DNA of 64,000 nucleotides from Allobosea psychrotolerans (GCF_002917105.1 NZ_PQFZ01000011.1:62001-126000); one strand, 5' to 3'; shown: positions 53,058-62,667, numbered from the stretch's first letter. Made by a program: numbers and translations. Notes: generated by a model from the sequence alone, not told the origin.

Positions 53058-54353
53058 ATGAACGCGCCCATCCCCGTTGCCCTTTCCGCGATCACTGGCC
53101 CCTCCGTGGCGGTGCAGAAGGTTCGCTCCGCCGCCGGCGTCGAGGCCTGGCTGGTCGAGGAGCATAGCCTGCCCCTGATCGCGATCGACTTCGCCTTCGA
53201 CGGGGGCGCGACCCGGGACCCCGAGAACGCGGGCGGCAGCGCTTATACGATCTCCGGCCTGCTCGACGAAGGCGCTGGCGATCTCGATGCCGAGGCCTTC
53301 CAGGGCAAGATGGCCGATCATGCCATCAGCCTCGGCTTCGATGCGCGCCGCGACGATTTCCACGGCCAGCTCCAGACCCTGTCGCGCCATCGCGATACCG
53401 CTTTCGAATTGCTGGCGCTGGCCCTCAACGCGCCGCGCTTCGATGCGGACGCGGTCACGCGGGTGAAGTCGCAGATCGTCGCCGGGCTGCAGCGCCAGGC
53501 ACAGAATCCCGAGACGCTCTGCCGCAATGCGCTCTATGCGGCGGCCTATCCCGGCCACCCCTATGGCCGGCCCGAGAAGGGCGATATCGACAGCGTCTCG
53601 AAACTGCAGGCCGCGGGGCTCAAGGCGCTCACCGGCGATCTGCTCAGCCGCGGCGGACTCAAGATCGTCGTGGTCGGTGACATCACCGCCGACGAGCTGG
53701 CGCAGCGTCTCGACCAGATCTTCGGCGCCTTGCCCGAGGGCAAGCCGCGCGCTTTGCCGGGCACGCCGCTGCCGATCCAGGGGCTGGGCCAGACCCATGT
53801 CATCGATCTCGACGTGCCTCAGACGGTGCTGCGCTTCGTCGGCCCGGGATTGATGCGCAACGATCCCGATTTCATCGCGGGCAGCGTGCTGAACCATATC
53901 CTCGGCGGCTCGGCCTTCACCTCCCGCCTCTTTCTCGAGGTGCGCGAGAAGCGCGGCCTCGCCTATGGCGTCTCCTCCAGCCTGCTGCCCCTGCGCGAGA
54001 GCGCCATGCTCGTCGGCGGCACCGCGACGCGCAACGACCGCGCGGCGGAATCGCTTGCCGTCATCCGCGAGGAGATGGCCAAGCTCGCAGATGAGGGGCC
54101 CAGCGAGCATGAGGTCGAGGAGGCCAAGCGCTACATCATCGGCTCCTATCCGCTGCGCTTCGACACCTCGCCCAAGATCGCCGCCGAACTGCTCAGCCTC
54201 GCCGTCAACGGCTTCGAGCCGGAGTTCCTGAGCGAGCGCAACCGGCTCTTTGCCGAGGTCACGCTCGCCGATATCGGCCGTGTGGCCAAGCGTCTGTTCG
54301 GCGATCCGCGCTTGCTGGTGCAGGCTGTCGGCCGGCCGGTCGGCCTCGTCTGA
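53058..54353 (+). CDS. M16 family peptidase-like protein lacking the zinc motif
   Basis: This 431-residue partner of the preceding M16 enzyme has the same two-domain fold: NHILGGSAFTSRLFLEVREK and GLAYGVSSS in the C-terminal half. At the HxxEH position it reads AYTISGLLDEG, so it cannot bind zinc. In such pairs the inactive subunit closes the chamber and binds the substrate with a conserved arginine/tyrosine pair. AGGAAGCG precedes the ATG; the gap from the catalytic gene is 57 bases. Confidence 0.92.
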   Translation: MNAPIPVALSAITGPSVAVQKVRSAAGVEAWLVEEHSLPLIAIDFAFDGGATRDPENAGGSAYTISGLLDEGAGDLDAEAFQGKMADHAISLGFDARRDDFHGQLQTLSRHRDTAFELLALALNAPRFDADAVTRVKSQIVAGLQRQAQNPETLCRNALYAAAYPGHPYGRPEKGDIDSVSKLQAAGLKALTGDLLSRGGLKIVVVGDITADELAQRLDQIFGALPEGKPRALPGTPLPIQGLGQTHVIDLDVPQTVLRFVGPGLMRNDPDFIAGSVLNHILGGSAFTSRLFLEVREKRGLAYGVSSSLLPLRESAMLVGGTATRNDRAAESLAVIREEMAKLADEGPSEHEVEEAKRYIIGSYPLRFDTSPKIAAELLSLAVNGFEPEFLSERNRLFAEVTLADIGRVAKRLFGDPRLLVQAVGRPVGLV

Positions 54354-54398
54354 ACCCTCTCGTCCTTTCCCTTAGGCACCGCGACGGACCTCATCACC

Positions 54399-55721
54399 AT
54401 GCTGCAGCAAAGCTTCGATCTCGCGCTCGAATCCGGTGTCGGCAAGGGGGGCATTCCCGATGCCGCTTTCGAGCAGGCACTGGCCGATCTTGCTCCCGCC
54501 TTAGCGCGGCTGCAGGGCCAGGCGCGGGATCATTCGCTGCCGCTGCTCGGCCTGCCCGCCGACACGGCCGATCTGCCGCCGGTCCATGCCGCGGCCAAGC
54601 GCCTCAAGGCAGGCGCGACCGACATTCTCGTGCTCGGCACCGGCGGCTCCAGCCTCGGCGGCCAGACGCTGGCGCAGCTCGCCGACTACGGCATCTCCGG
54701 CCTGTCGCGCTTCGCGCCTGAGCCACGCGTCCACTTCATCGACAATCTCGACCCCGAGACCTATTCGGAGCTGCTCGCCAAGCTGCCGTTCGAGACGACG
54801 AAATTCGTCGCTATCTCGAAATCGGGCGGCACCGGCGAGACCCTGCTGCAGAGCATCACGGTGATCAGCGCCCTGCGCGCCGCAGGCTTCAGCGATGCGC
54901 AGATCGGCGAGCGTTTCCAGGGCCTGTCCGAGCCAGCGATCCCCGGCAAGCTGCATCCGCTGCGCGCGCTGCTGGAGCCCTTCGGCGTGCCCTTCCTCGA
55001 GCACCACACCGGGGTCGGCGGGCGCTATTCTGTGCTGACCAATTGCGGCCTGTTGCCGGCCGCCGCGCTCGGTCTCGACGTCGAGGCTCTGCGCGCCGGC
55101 GCGGCCAAGGCCGTGGCGCCGGTCCTGGCGGGCAAGAGTGTGCGCGAGACGCCTGCCGCGGTCGGTGCCGCGCTGCATCTCGCCGCGATGCGCTCAGGCA
55201 AGAATATCGCGGTTCTGATGCCCTATGCCGATAAATTCGCGCTGCTGACGCGCTGGTGGATGCAGCTCTGGGCCGAGAGCCTGGGCAAGGACGGGCAGGG
55301 CACGCAGCCTGTCGGTGCGCTCGGCCCGGTCGATCAGCATTCGCAGCAGCAGCTCTATCTCGCCGGCCCGAAGGACAAGTTCTTCACGGTGCTGACGGTG
55401 GGCGCCAAGGGCAAGGGGCCCAGGATCGATGCCGAACTCGCCGGCAAGATCGGCCAGGACGATTTCGCCGGCAAGACGATCGGCGACCTGGTCGCCGCTC
55501 AGGGCGTCGCGATGATCGACACCTTCGCCAGGAATGGCTGCTCGGTGCGCCGCTTCCATGTCGATGAGATCGACGAAACCATCCATGGCGAAGTGCTGAT
55601 GCACTTCATGCTGGAGACGGTCCTGACCGGCTATGCCATGGGAGTGGACCCGTTCGACCAGCCGGCGGTCGAGGAAGCGAAACTCCTCGCCAAGCGCTAT
55701 CTTGCCGAAGCGCGCAGCTGA
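54399..55721 (+). CDS. pgi: Glucose-6-phosphate isomerase
   Basis: This 440-residue isomerase interconverts glucose-6-phosphate and fructose-6-phosphate. It is shorter than the E. coli enzyme (549) and fits the compact alphaproteobacterial type. Phosphate-binding motifs LGTGGSSLGGQTL and FVAISKSGGTGETL are clear, and GPVDQHSQQQLYLAGP near the C-terminal third holds the active-site glutamine/histidine region. It stands alone; repeats follow downstream. Confidence 0.93.
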   Translation: MLQQSFDLALESGVGKGGIPDAAFEQALADLAPALARLQGQARDHSLPLLGLPADTADLPPVHAAAKRLKAGATDILVLGTGGSSLGGQTLAQLADYGISGLSRFAPEPRVHFIDNLDPETYSELLAKLPFETTKFVAISKSGGTGETLLQSITVISALRAAGFSDAQIGERFQGLSEPAIPGKLHPLRALLEPFGVPFLEHHTGVGGRYSVLTNCGLLPAAALGLDVEALRAGAAKAVAPVLAGKSVRETPAAVGAALHLAAMRSGKNIAVLMPYADKFALLTRWWMQLWAESLGKDGQGTQPVGALGPVDQHSQQQLYLAGPKDKFFTVLTVGAKGKGPRIDAELAGKIGQDDFAGKTIGDLVAAQGVAMIDTFARNGCSVRRFHVDEIDETIHGEVLMHFMLETVLTGYAMGVDPFDQPAVEEAKLLAKRYLAEARS

Positions 55722-55727
55722 GTCGCC

Positions 55728-55890
55728 CTGTCGGTCCGGGCCTTCGCCCTGGGGTCCGACCTTCGGTCGGCCCAAGGATAGACTTGGCGAAAAACCCGGA
55801 GCCCCTGACGGGGGGATCGGGGACCGCTGACGGCCGGTTCGTCCGGTCGTGGGTTCCGGGTTCGGCTCTGCGAGCCGCCCCGGAATGACT
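55728..55890. repeat. Long mosaic palindromic repeat (copy 3)
   Basis: It shares the TCCGACCTTCGGTCGGCCCA hairpin, the GATAGACT segment and the GGTCGTGGGTTCCGGGTTCG arm with the element at 12803-12970, in the same orientation. The left end is diverged. It fills the gap between pgi and mutL and ends 11 bases before the mutL start. Confidence 0.8.
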
Positions 55891-55901
55891 AATGGAGCGT
55901 C

Positions 55902-57716
55902 ATGACCGTTCGCCGCCTCGATCCCGTTCTCGTCGACCGCATCGCCGCCGGCGAGGTGATCGAGCGGCCGGCCGCTGCCGTGAAGGAGCTGGTCGAAAAC
56001 GCGATCGACGCCGGCGCGCGCACGATTTCGGTCACGATCGCAGCCGGCGGCCGCGAATTGATCCGCGTCGTCGATGACGGCTCCGGCATGTCGCCTGAGG
56101 ATCTGGCGCTGTCGGTCGAGCGCCACGCCACCTCCAAGCTGCCCGACGGCGACCTTTTCGCGATCAAGTCGCTGGGTTTTCGCGGCGAGGCCTTGCCCTC
56201 GATCGGTTCGGTTGCGCGGCTTTCGATCGCGACCCGCCGGCATGATTCCGCCCATGGCCATGGACTCGTCGTCGAGGCTGGTGAGAAGGGGGTGGTACGG
56301 CCGGTCGCTGCCGCGGCCGGGACGCGCATCGAGGTCAGCGATCTTTTCGCCTTCACTCCGGCGCGGCTCAAATTCCTGAAGAGCGATCGCGCCGAGGCGC
56401 AGGCCGTCTCCGAGATGCTGCGTCGGCTCGCCATCACCCATCCCACGATCCGCTTCGCGCTCGATGGCGATCACGTCACCGGGTTCGACTGGCCGGCGGA
56501 GGCGCATGGTGAGGATGGCATGCTGCGCCGGCTGGCGCGCGGCCTTGGGCGCGATTTCCCCGAGAACGCGCTGCCGCTAGACGTGGCGCGCGAGGGCTTC
56601 CGCGTCACGGGCTTTGCCGGCCTGCCGACCTTCCATCGCGGCACCTCCGCCGGGGTGCATCTGGCGGTGAACGGCCGGCCGGTGCGGGACAAGCTGCTGC
56701 TCTCGGCCGTGCGCGGCGCCTATGCCGATGTCGTGCCCTCCGACCGGCATCCGGTGCTGTTCCTCGATGTCGCCTGCGAGCCGCGCCTCGTCGACGTCAA
56801 CGTCCACCCGGCCAAGAGCGAGGTCCGCTTCCGCGATCCCGCTCTGGTGCGCGGCCTCGTCGTCTCCGGGCTGAAGGCGGCCCTGGCCGAGGCCGGCCAT
56901 CGCGCCACCACGACCGGCGGGGCGCGGACACTCGAGGCCTTTCGCGCGGTGTTTGCGGGCAATGGAGTGGCCTCCATCCCGCGTCCGCATTTTCCCGAGA
57001 CGCCGGCCTGGCCCCGGCCTGCAGCCGGCTTCGCCGAGCCGGCCCAGGCAGGTTTCGAGAGCTTCGCGACCCCTTCCGCCGATGCGCGCGCCCATGCCGC
57101 CGAGCCAGCCGCCGATGCGCTCGACCGGCCGCTCGGCGCGGCACGGGCGCAATTGCACGAGACCTATATCGTCGCCCAGACGCGCGAGGGCGTCGTCATC
57201 GTCGACCAGCACGCTGCGCATGAGCGATTGGTCTATGAGCGGTTGAAGGCCGAGCGCGCCAGGTCTGGCATCGCCCGGCAGGCGCTATTGCTGCCGGAGG
57301 TCGTCGAACTCGACCCTGTCGATGCCGATCGCCTGAATGCGGCCTCCGACGAACTCGCGACGCTCGGGCTCGGCATCGAGGCCTTCGGGCCCGGTGCGGT
57401 GCTGGTGCGTGAGGCCCCTTCCCAGCTCGCCGGCGGCAATCTCCAGAAGCTCGTGCGCGATGTCGCCGACGCACTGGCCGAGCACGGCCAGATCTCCTCG
57501 ATTCCGGGTTCGCTGGAGCGCCGGCTCGACCATGTGCTGGCGACGATGGCCTGCCACAATTCGGTGCGCGCCGGTCGCAGGCTGCGGCCGGAGGAGATGG
57601 ACGCGCTGCTGCGCGAAATGGAGATCACGCCGAATTCGGGCCAGTGCAACCATGGCCGACCGACCTATGTCGAACTGAAGCTCGCCGATATCGAGAAGCT
57701 GTTCGGGCGAAGGTGA
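55902..57716 (+). CDS. mutL: DNA mismatch repair protein MutL
   Basis: MutL links mismatch recognition by MutS to strand removal. The 604-residue protein has the GHKL ATPase motifs [27 protein letters not shown] and [13 protein letters not shown] in the first 110 residues, then the transducer domain ([12 protein letters not shown]). The C-terminal dimerisation domain has a [12 protein letters not shown]-type motif, QHAAHER, that in many MutL proteins is part of a metal-dependent endonuclease site (DQHAxxER). It therefore may have nicking activity, but the other metal motifs (ACH of [20 protein letters not shown]) should be checked. Confidence 0.95.
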   Translation: MTVRRLDPVLVDRIAAGEVIERPAAAVKELVENAIDAGARTISVTIAAGGRELIRVVDDGSGMSPEDLALSVERHATSKLPDGDLFAIKSLGFRGEALPSIGSVARLSIATRRHDSAHGHGLVVEAGEKGVVRPVAAAAGTRIEVSDLFAFTPARLKFLKSDRAEAQAVSEMLRRLAITHPTIRFALDGDHVTGFDWPAEAHGEDGMLRRLARGLGRDFPENALPLDVAREGFRVTGFAGLPTFHRGTSAGVHLAVNGRPVRDKLLLSAVRGAYADVVPSDRHPVLFLDVACEPRLVDVNVHPAKSEVRFRDPALVRGLVVSGLKAALAEAGHRATTTGGARTLEAFRAVFAGNGVASIPRPHFPETPAWPRPAAGFAEPAQAGFESFATPSADARAHAAEPAADALDRPLGAARAQLHETYIVAQTREGVVIVDQHAAHERLVYERLKAERARSGIARQALLLPEVVELDPVDADRLNAASDELATLGLGIEAFGPGAVLVREAPSQLAGGNLQKLVRDVADALAEHGQISSIPGSLERRLDHVLATMACHNSVRAGRRLRPEEMDALLREMEITPNSGQCNHGRPTYVELKLADIEKLFGRR

Positions 57717-57777
57717 GGATCAGGTGGCGATCTCATGAGACCGCTACGACGCCTCTGGCGTCATGCGCGCCTCGGTC

Positions 57778-58419
57778 TCATAGCCATGGCTGCGGTATGT
57801 GTTCTTGTGCATGGGCACGCTGGACGGCTGGCCGCTCGAGCACGCGTCGTAAATACGCGCCCAAATGCGCTCGGCTGGTGGCGGGCCGGGGCATGGCGCG
57901 AGACCAGCGCGCGAGGGTGAACACATAGGCGTCGACGGCGGAGTAAGTATCGCCCAGGAACCACGGGCCGCCATGACGCGCCAGCTCGCCTTCCAGGCGG
58001 TCGAACTGGCTGTTCACCCGCTGCTCCGAGGCCTGTTTGATCTCCGCCTGGGCCGCGACGGAGACGGCGACCTTGTTGGGATGCAGGTAGAGCGACAAGT
58101 TCGCGTGCAGCGCGGTCGCAAGCCACATAAGCCATTTGTAAAATTGCGGCCTGAGCACGCTGCCTTGCGCAGGTATGAGCGCTGCCCCTCCCTTCAACTC
58201 GAGCAAATGAAGGATGATGGCCGTGCTCTCGTAAAGAGAGAGGCCGTCGCTTTCCAGCACAGGCACGAGCCCATCTGGGTGCAAGGCGCGATAGGATGGG
58301 TTGTTGCTCGGGCCTTTGTGCAAATTGACGAAGGAAAGTTCGTATTCCGCGCCGATTTCCTCAAGGACAATATGGGCGGCGAGGCTGATAAAGCCGGGGT
58401 AATAATGAAGTCGCAGCAT
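57778..58419 (-). CDS. Glutathione S-transferase family protein
   Basis: This 213-residue GST has the thioredoxin-like domain with the segment MLRLHYYPGFISLAAHIVLE (a serine near position 12 replaces the usual catalytic serine/tyrosine context), GLVPVLESDGLSLYESTAII for glutathione binding, and an all-helical C-terminal domain (WFLGDTYSAVDAYVFTLARW). The ATG at 58419 has GAGGT five bases upstream. Base composition looks less GC-rich than the neighbours, and a probable gene remnant lies just upstream, so it may have been acquired. Substrate unknown. Confidence 0.88.
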   Translation of the reverse strand: MLRLHYYPGFISLAAHIVLEEIGAEYELSFVNLHKGPSNNPSYRALHPDGLVPVLESDGLSLYESTAIILHLLELKGGAALIPAQGSVLRPQFYKWLMWLATALHANLSLYLHPNKVAVSVAAQAEIKQASEQRVNSQFDRLEGELARHGGPWFLGDTYSAVDAYVFTLARWSRAMPRPATSRAHLGAYLRRVLERPAVQRAHAQEHIPQPWL

Positions 58420-58444
58420 CCAGACCTCGCAATCCGAGACGGTC

Positions 58445-58541
58445 TCAATCTGGCTTCTCCTGAGGACCGACCTGGAAGAGGTCAAGTTGCGTCCACAGGC
58501 TGAAGCGCTCCAGCTTCCGGTACAAGGTCGCCCCCGCGGGC
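58445..58541 (-). pseudogene. Probable 3' remnant of a Fis-type HTH regulator gene
   Basis: On the minus strand, between rsmD and the GST gene, a frame without a start reads GATLYRKLERFSLWTQLDL and ends at a TGA (complement of 58445-58447). ATLYRKLERF is close to the C-terminal Fis-type (HTH_8) helix-turn-helix of sigma-54 activators. Only about 30 codons remain before the rsmD stop. The match is short, so this is tentative. Confidence 0.35.
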
Positions 58542-58548
58542 CGACGTC

Positions 58549-59109
58549 CTATCCCGCCCGCAGCAGAACCACCTGGGTCTCGCCATAGTCGCGGCGCTCG
58601 ACCACGGCGAAGCCCTCCGGCACGGCGATCTCCACGCCTGCCGCCTCCTCGAGCACGATGAGCGCGTCCGGCGTCAGCCAGCCGCCGAGCTGGGCCGAGA
58701 CAAGCGCCTTTTCGCCCAGGCCCTTGCGATAGGGCGGGTCGCAGAACACCAGCCCGAAGGGCGGCATCGGGCTCGCCGGGCCGAGCTTGGTGGCGTCGCG
58801 CCGGAAGACGCGGCTATGGCCGGCGAGGCCGAGATTCATCTGGTTCTCGCGGATCAGGCCGCGCGCCTCGGTGCCGTCATCGACCAGCAATGCGAACTCC
58901 GCTCCGCGCGAGAGCGCCTCGAACGCCATCGCGCCCGTTCCGGCGAAGAGATCGAGCACGCGCGCGCCATCGACCACATCGTCATAGGCGTGGGCGAGCA
59001 CGTTGAAGAGCGATTCCCGCAAACGGTCGGAGGTCGGGCGAATGGTCCCGATTCCCGGTTTGGGGCCGGCGAGCGGCCGCCCGCCGAAGCGTCCGCCGAC
59101 GATCCTCAT
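58549..59109 (-). CDS. rsmD: 16S rRNA (guanine966-N2)-methyltransferase RsmD
   Basis: This 186-residue SAM-dependent methyltransferase has the N-terminal MRIVGGRFGGRPL, the SAM-binding VLDLFAGTGAMAFEALSRG (near residue 50) and the catalytic VFCDPPYRKGLG (near residue 125). It methylates the 30S subunit during ribosome assembly. It lies 41 bases downstream of the large pseudouridine synthase gene and is probably cotranscribed with it, a common arrangement in this order. Confidence 0.94.
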   Translation of the reverse strand: MRIVGGRFGGRPLAGPKPGIGTIRPTSDRLRESLFNVLAHAYDDVVDGARVLDLFAGTGAMAFEALSRGAEFALLVDDGTEARGLIRENQMNLGLAGHSRVFRRDATKLGPASPMPPFGLVFCDPPYRKGLGEKALVSAQLGGWLTPDALIVLEEAAGVEIAVPEGFAVVERRDYGETQVVLLRAG

Positions 59110-59150
59110 CGCTTTAATCCTCAGTCGCCATTGCCCCAGTCACGTTTGCC

Positions 59151-61448
59151 TTAGTCACGCTTGCCGCGCCCGGCACCGCCTGGACGCGGACCCTTGCCGC
59201 CGCCACCCGGGCGACCGCCGCCGGGCTTGCCGCCGAAGGGGCGACCCCCGGAGGGTTTGGCTCCGGAAGGTTTGCCCGCGAACGGCTTGCCGCCGCTGCG
59301 TTCGCCGCCTGCGCTGCGACCGGCCGGCCGCTCGCTCGAGCGCGCGGCATAGCTCTTGGGCGCGCCGCCCGGCTTGTCACCGAAGCTGCGGCTGCGCGGC
59401 CGTTCATCGCCACTGCGCTCGCTGAAGCGGCGCGCGGGGCGCTCCGCTCCCTCGCGCGGCGCGCGGTCGGGCCGCTCGCTGCGCGGCGCTGCATCCTGCC
59501 AGGGACGCTCGGAGGCGCGGTCGCGGCCAGCGGCCTCCTCGCGCGGGCGGCGAGGCGGACGTTCGCCGCTGCTCGCGCGCTCCTGTGTGCGTGGCGGACG
59601 CCCCCCGGCCGCGCCGCGCTCGCTGCGTGGCAGGCGGTCGGGCCGGCGCTTGGGGTTGACGCCCTCGCGGGCCGGGCGCTCCTCGCGGGATGCGGCGCTG
59701 ACGCGCTCGACCAGCACGCGGCGGCCATTGGGATCCTCGATCGCCTTGTCTCGGCGGCGGACCACCTCGCCGGTGGCCTCGCGCGCCTGGCGCTCGATCT
59801 TGGGGTCGGCGCCACGGCGCGGCGGCGCCTTGCGCTCGCGCTGCGGCTCGGCCTCGGCGTCGCGCCAGACGGTGCGCTTCCATGGCTTGTCGCTGCGGTC
59901 GTCCTTGGACGGCGTGCGCACGGCGTCGCTCTGCCAGCGCTCCCGCTCGGGCTTGCCGTCGCGGTCGCCTGCCTCACGCCGGCGCGGCCGGTCGTCGCCG
60001 CTGGGCGCGCGCGGGGGGGCGGCCGGCATCTCGTCGCGGCGCGGCGCCTCCAGATCGACGCCGGCCCTTGCGATCAGATCTTCGCCGAGCTGGTCCCTGA
60101 GCACGCGCGAACGGATCTCGTCGACCTCCCCCTCGGGCAGGTCGCCGAGCTGGAACGGCCCGAACGAAACCCGGATCAACCGGTTCACGTCGAGGCCGAG
60201 ATGCTCGAGCACCGTCTTGACCTCGCGGTTCTTGCCTTCGCGCAGATCGACCACGAGCCAGGTGTTCGAGCCCTGCTGGCGCTCGAAGCGGGCGACGATC
60301 GGGCCATAGCTCACGCCCTCGATCGTCACGCCATCGCGCAGCGTGTCGAGCTTGTCCTGCGTGACCGAGCCGAAGGCGCGCACACGGTAGCGCCTGAGCC
60401 AGCCGGTCTCCGGCAGCTCCAGCATGCGCGCGAGACCGCCGTCATTGGTGAGCAGCAGCAGGCCTTCGGTGTTGATGTCGAGCCGGCCGATCGAGAGCAC
60501 GCGCGGGAGCTCTTCCGGCAGCGAGTCGAACACGGTCGGCCGCCCCTCCGGATCATGGTTCGTCGTCACCAGCCCGCGCGGCTTGTGATAGAGCCACATC
60601 CGCGTGCGCTCGCGCGCCGGCAAGGGCTCGCCATCGACGAGAACGACGTCATTGGGGCCGATATCGAGCGCCGGGCTTTCCAGCACCTTGCCGTTCACGC
60701 TGACGCGGCCTTCCACGATCATCGCCTCGCTGTCGCGACGCGAGGCGACGCCGGCCCGCGCCATCACCTTGGCGATGCGCTCGGGCTCCTGCGCGGCAAG
60801 CGAAGCGAGAAGCTTGGGCTCGGCGGCGGCGTCCTCGCGGCGCGGCCGTTCGTTGCGTTTATCGTCACGCTGGCTGAAGCTTTTGCCGCCAAAGCTCTTG
60901 CCACTCGGCGCGGCGCCGTCGCGGGGCGGACGGCTGGAGCTGCGCTCACCCTCGGCTCTGGCGCGGAACGGCCTCTCGCCGCCCTCGCGTGGTGGCCGGC
61001 TCGTGCTGCGTTCGCCCTCGGGCCTGGCGCGGAAGGGCCGCTCGGCCCCGCTGCCTGCGCTGCGGCTCGGACGATCGTCGCTGCCGCGCTCGCGATAAGG
61101 CGCGCGCTCGCCCTCAGGCCTGGCCCGGAACGGACGTTCGCCACCGGCGCGCGGCGGGCGCGGAGCGCCATCGCGCTGGCCGGCCGGCTTGTCGAAACGA
61201 CGCTGTGGGCGCTCACCACCCTCGGACGTGACCCGGGCCGGACGCTCGCCACCCTCGGAGCGGCTGCGGAACGGCTTGCGCTCGCCACTTGGCGCGCCGG
61301 AGCGCGCAGGTCCGCGACCCGCACCATCGCGTCCGAAACCGCCGCCGCGAGAGCCGCCATCCTTGCCGCCGCCTTGTCCGCCACTGCGGCCGCCGGCACC
61401 GCCGCCCTTGCGCGGGCCACGGCTTTTCTGGTTGTTGTCGTCGCTCAT
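59151..61448 (-). CDS. RluB/RsuA-type pseudouridine synthase with large disordered extensions
   Basis: The enzymatic core of this 765-residue protein is at about residues 225-470: an S4 RNA-binding domain (RIAKVMARAGVASRRDSEAM) and the RsuA-family catalytic domain with GRLDINTEGLLLLTNDGG, where Asp324 is the nucleophile. The core makes pseudouridine in rRNA, most likely 23S. It is flanked by a 220-residue N-terminal and a 295-residue C-terminal extension of arginine, glycine, glutamate, proline and serine, very likely disordered and RNA-binding. It is transcribed divergently from tadA and upstream of rsmD. Confidence 0.92.
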   Translation of the reverse strand: MSDDNNQKSRGPRKGGGAGGRSGGQGGGKDGGSRGGGFGRDGAGRGPARSGAPSGERKPFRSRSEGGERPARVTSEGGERPQRRFDKPAGQRDGAPRPPRAGGERPFRARPEGERAPYRERGSDDRPSRSAGSGAERPFRARPEGERSTSRPPREGGERPFRARAEGERSSSRPPRDGAAPSGKSFGGKSFSQRDDKRNERPRREDAAAEPKLLASLAAQEPERIAKVMARAGVASRRDSEAMIVEGRVSVNGKVLESPALDIGPNDVVLVDGEPLPARERTRMWLYHKPRGLVTTNHDPEGRPTVFDSLPEELPRVLSIGRLDINTEGLLLLTNDGGLARMLELPETGWLRRYRVRAFGSVTQDKLDTLRDGVTIEGVSYGPIVARFERQQGSNTWLVVDLREGKNREVKTVLEHLGLDVNRLIRVSFGPFQLGDLPEGEVDEIRSRVLRDQLGEDLIARAGVDLEAPRRDEMPAAPPRAPSGDDRPRRREAGDRDGKPERERWQSDAVRTPSKDDRSDKPWKRTVWRDAEAEPQRERKAPPRRGADPKIERQAREATGEVVRRRDKAIEDPNGRRVLVERVSAASREERPAREGVNPKRRPDRLPRSERGAAGGRPPRTQERASSGERPPRRPREEAAGRDRASERPWQDAAPRSERPDRAPREGAERPARRFSERSGDERPRSRSFGDKPGGAPKSYAARSSERPAGRSAGGERSGGKPFAGKPSGAKPSGGRPFGGKPGGGRPGGGGKGPRPGGAGRGKRD

Positions 61449-61627
61449 GATCGCTCCGAAGCATGGTCCGCAGAAGTGGAGTGCACTTTCGCGAAAGGCC
61501 GATGCTCAAATATTTGATGTCGCGCGCGTCCCCGACCGGCCCAATCAAGCCGGACGGAACGCTGACTGATAGCCGGCGCTTGTAGCAGAGCGCCTTGCCG
61601 CTCGCGAGCGGTAAAGCAGGGTTTTTG

Positions 61628-62089
61628 ATGGTGCGGGCAAAGGCAAATGGCGTGGACGGCATGGCGCTCGCCTTGGCGGAGGCACGGGCGGCCGCCTCAC
61701 GTGGCGAGGTTCCGGTCGGGGCGGTTGTCCTGCGCGAGGGCGTCGTGCTGGCAAGCGCGGGAAACCGCACGCTGGAGCTGAGGGACCCGACCGCCCATGC
61801 CGAGATGCTGGCGCTGCGCCTGGCTTGCGCGGAAATCGGCAGCGAGAGGCTGATCGGCTGCGATCTCTACGTCACGCTCGAACCCTGCCCGATGTGCGCC
61901 GCCGCGATCTCCTTTTCCCGCATCCGCCGGCTCTATTTCGGTACAGGCGACCCCAAGGGCGGCGCGGTCGAGAATGGGGTCAGGCTCTATGCCAGCCCGA
62001 CCTGCCACCACGCGCCGGAGGTCTATGGCGGCTTGAGCGAGAGCGAGGCTGCGGGGCTGTTGCGGGAGTTTTTCAGGGAGCGGAGATAG
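61628..62089 (+). CDS. tadA: tRNA-specific adenosine deaminase TadA (nucleoside deaminase)
   Basis: This 153-residue zinc deaminase makes inosine at the wobble position of tRNA-Arg. The zinc/catalytic motifs are TAHAEMLALR and LEPCPMCAAAISFSRI; the YFGTGDPKGGAVENG segment is typical of TadA and not of cytidine deaminases. The ATG at 61628 has a GCAGGG stretch seven bases upstream. Divergent orientation to the pseudouridine synthase gene is typical for this order. Confidence 0.93.
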   Translation: MVRAKANGVDGMALALAEARAAASRGEVPVGAVVLREGVVLASAGNRTLELRDPTAHAEMLALRLACAEIGSERLIGCDLYVTLEPCPMCAAAISFSRIRRLYFGTGDPKGGAVENGVRLYASPTCHHAPEVYGGLSESEAAGLLREFFRERR

Positions 62090-62403
62090 CCGGTTGGGTC
62101 GAGCGAGACGGAGCGAACGCTTCTCCAGTCGCCGGCTGCATCTGTCCCGAGCATTTGACGCGGGAGCGTCACGTTCATGTAGGTCGATCGGCCGGCGGTC
62201 TAGGCGGAAGCCTCCGGATGCGGCCTTTTGGGGGGCATGGAAGACCCCAGGCTGAGTTCATTCAGGCCGCGATCGCGTCGGTCGGCCGAAGGCGTTTGAT
62301 TTAGATCAAATGCCGCTCCAGTCTAGTAGCGGAAATACCGATCGTTAAGAGCTTGGGGTGGTAGTTGGACAAGGGCGCGGGCCCATAATCAAGAATAACT
62401 CTA
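62090..62403. other. Intergenic region with an FNR/FixK box
   Basis: These 314 bases contain no supported gene. The one clear signal is the FNR/FixK box at 62296-62309. A small inverted pair CCGCT / AGCGG lies at about 62312-62332 just after the box. Confidence 0.65.
62296..62309 (+). promoter_or_regulatory. FNR/FixK-type binding site TTGAT-N4-ATCAA
   Basis: The sequence TTGATTTAGATCAA is a perfect match to the FNR/Anr/FixK consensus, and the arms extend to TTTGAT and ATCAAA. Its centre is about 101 bases before the small gene at 62404. With the usual -41.5 placement, transcription would start near 62344, leaving a 60-base leader. Confidence 0.75.
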
Positions 62404-62667
62404 ATGATAGCTGCCACGCCACCGTCATTGTTCAAGCCGGTTTCCTGGCGCGTCGGCACCAAGATCGCGGTGATCATGGCACTTCTGATGCTTCCTATAG
62501 GGCATCTCACTGTGCTGTTCGTCCAGCAGGTCAGGAAGGATATCACCTCGGTGAAGGCCTCCGCCCAAGCATCGAAGCAGGCAGCCGCGATCGCAACCGA
62601 GGCGATGGAGGCGGCGCAGTCGGGCGGCACGCCGGCGACGCCGGCTGGCAAGAGTTTTGAACCTTGA
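62404..62667 (+). CDS. Small membrane protein of unknown function, under a probable FNR/FixK site
   Basis: This 87-residue protein has a basic N-terminus, one membrane segment (KIAVIMALLMLPIGHLTVLFV) and a short helical tail rich in alanine, lysine and serine (VKASAQASKQAAAIATEAME). It resembles the N-terminal anchor of a signalling protein without any further domain. No homologue is recognised. The FNR/FixK box upstream suggests expression under low oxygen. The next small gene follows after 60 bases on the same strand. Confidence 0.6.
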   Translation: MIAATPPSLFKPVSWRVGTKIAVIMALLMLPIGHLTVLFVQQVRKDITSVKASAQASKQAAAIATEAMEAAQSGGTPATPAGKSFEP

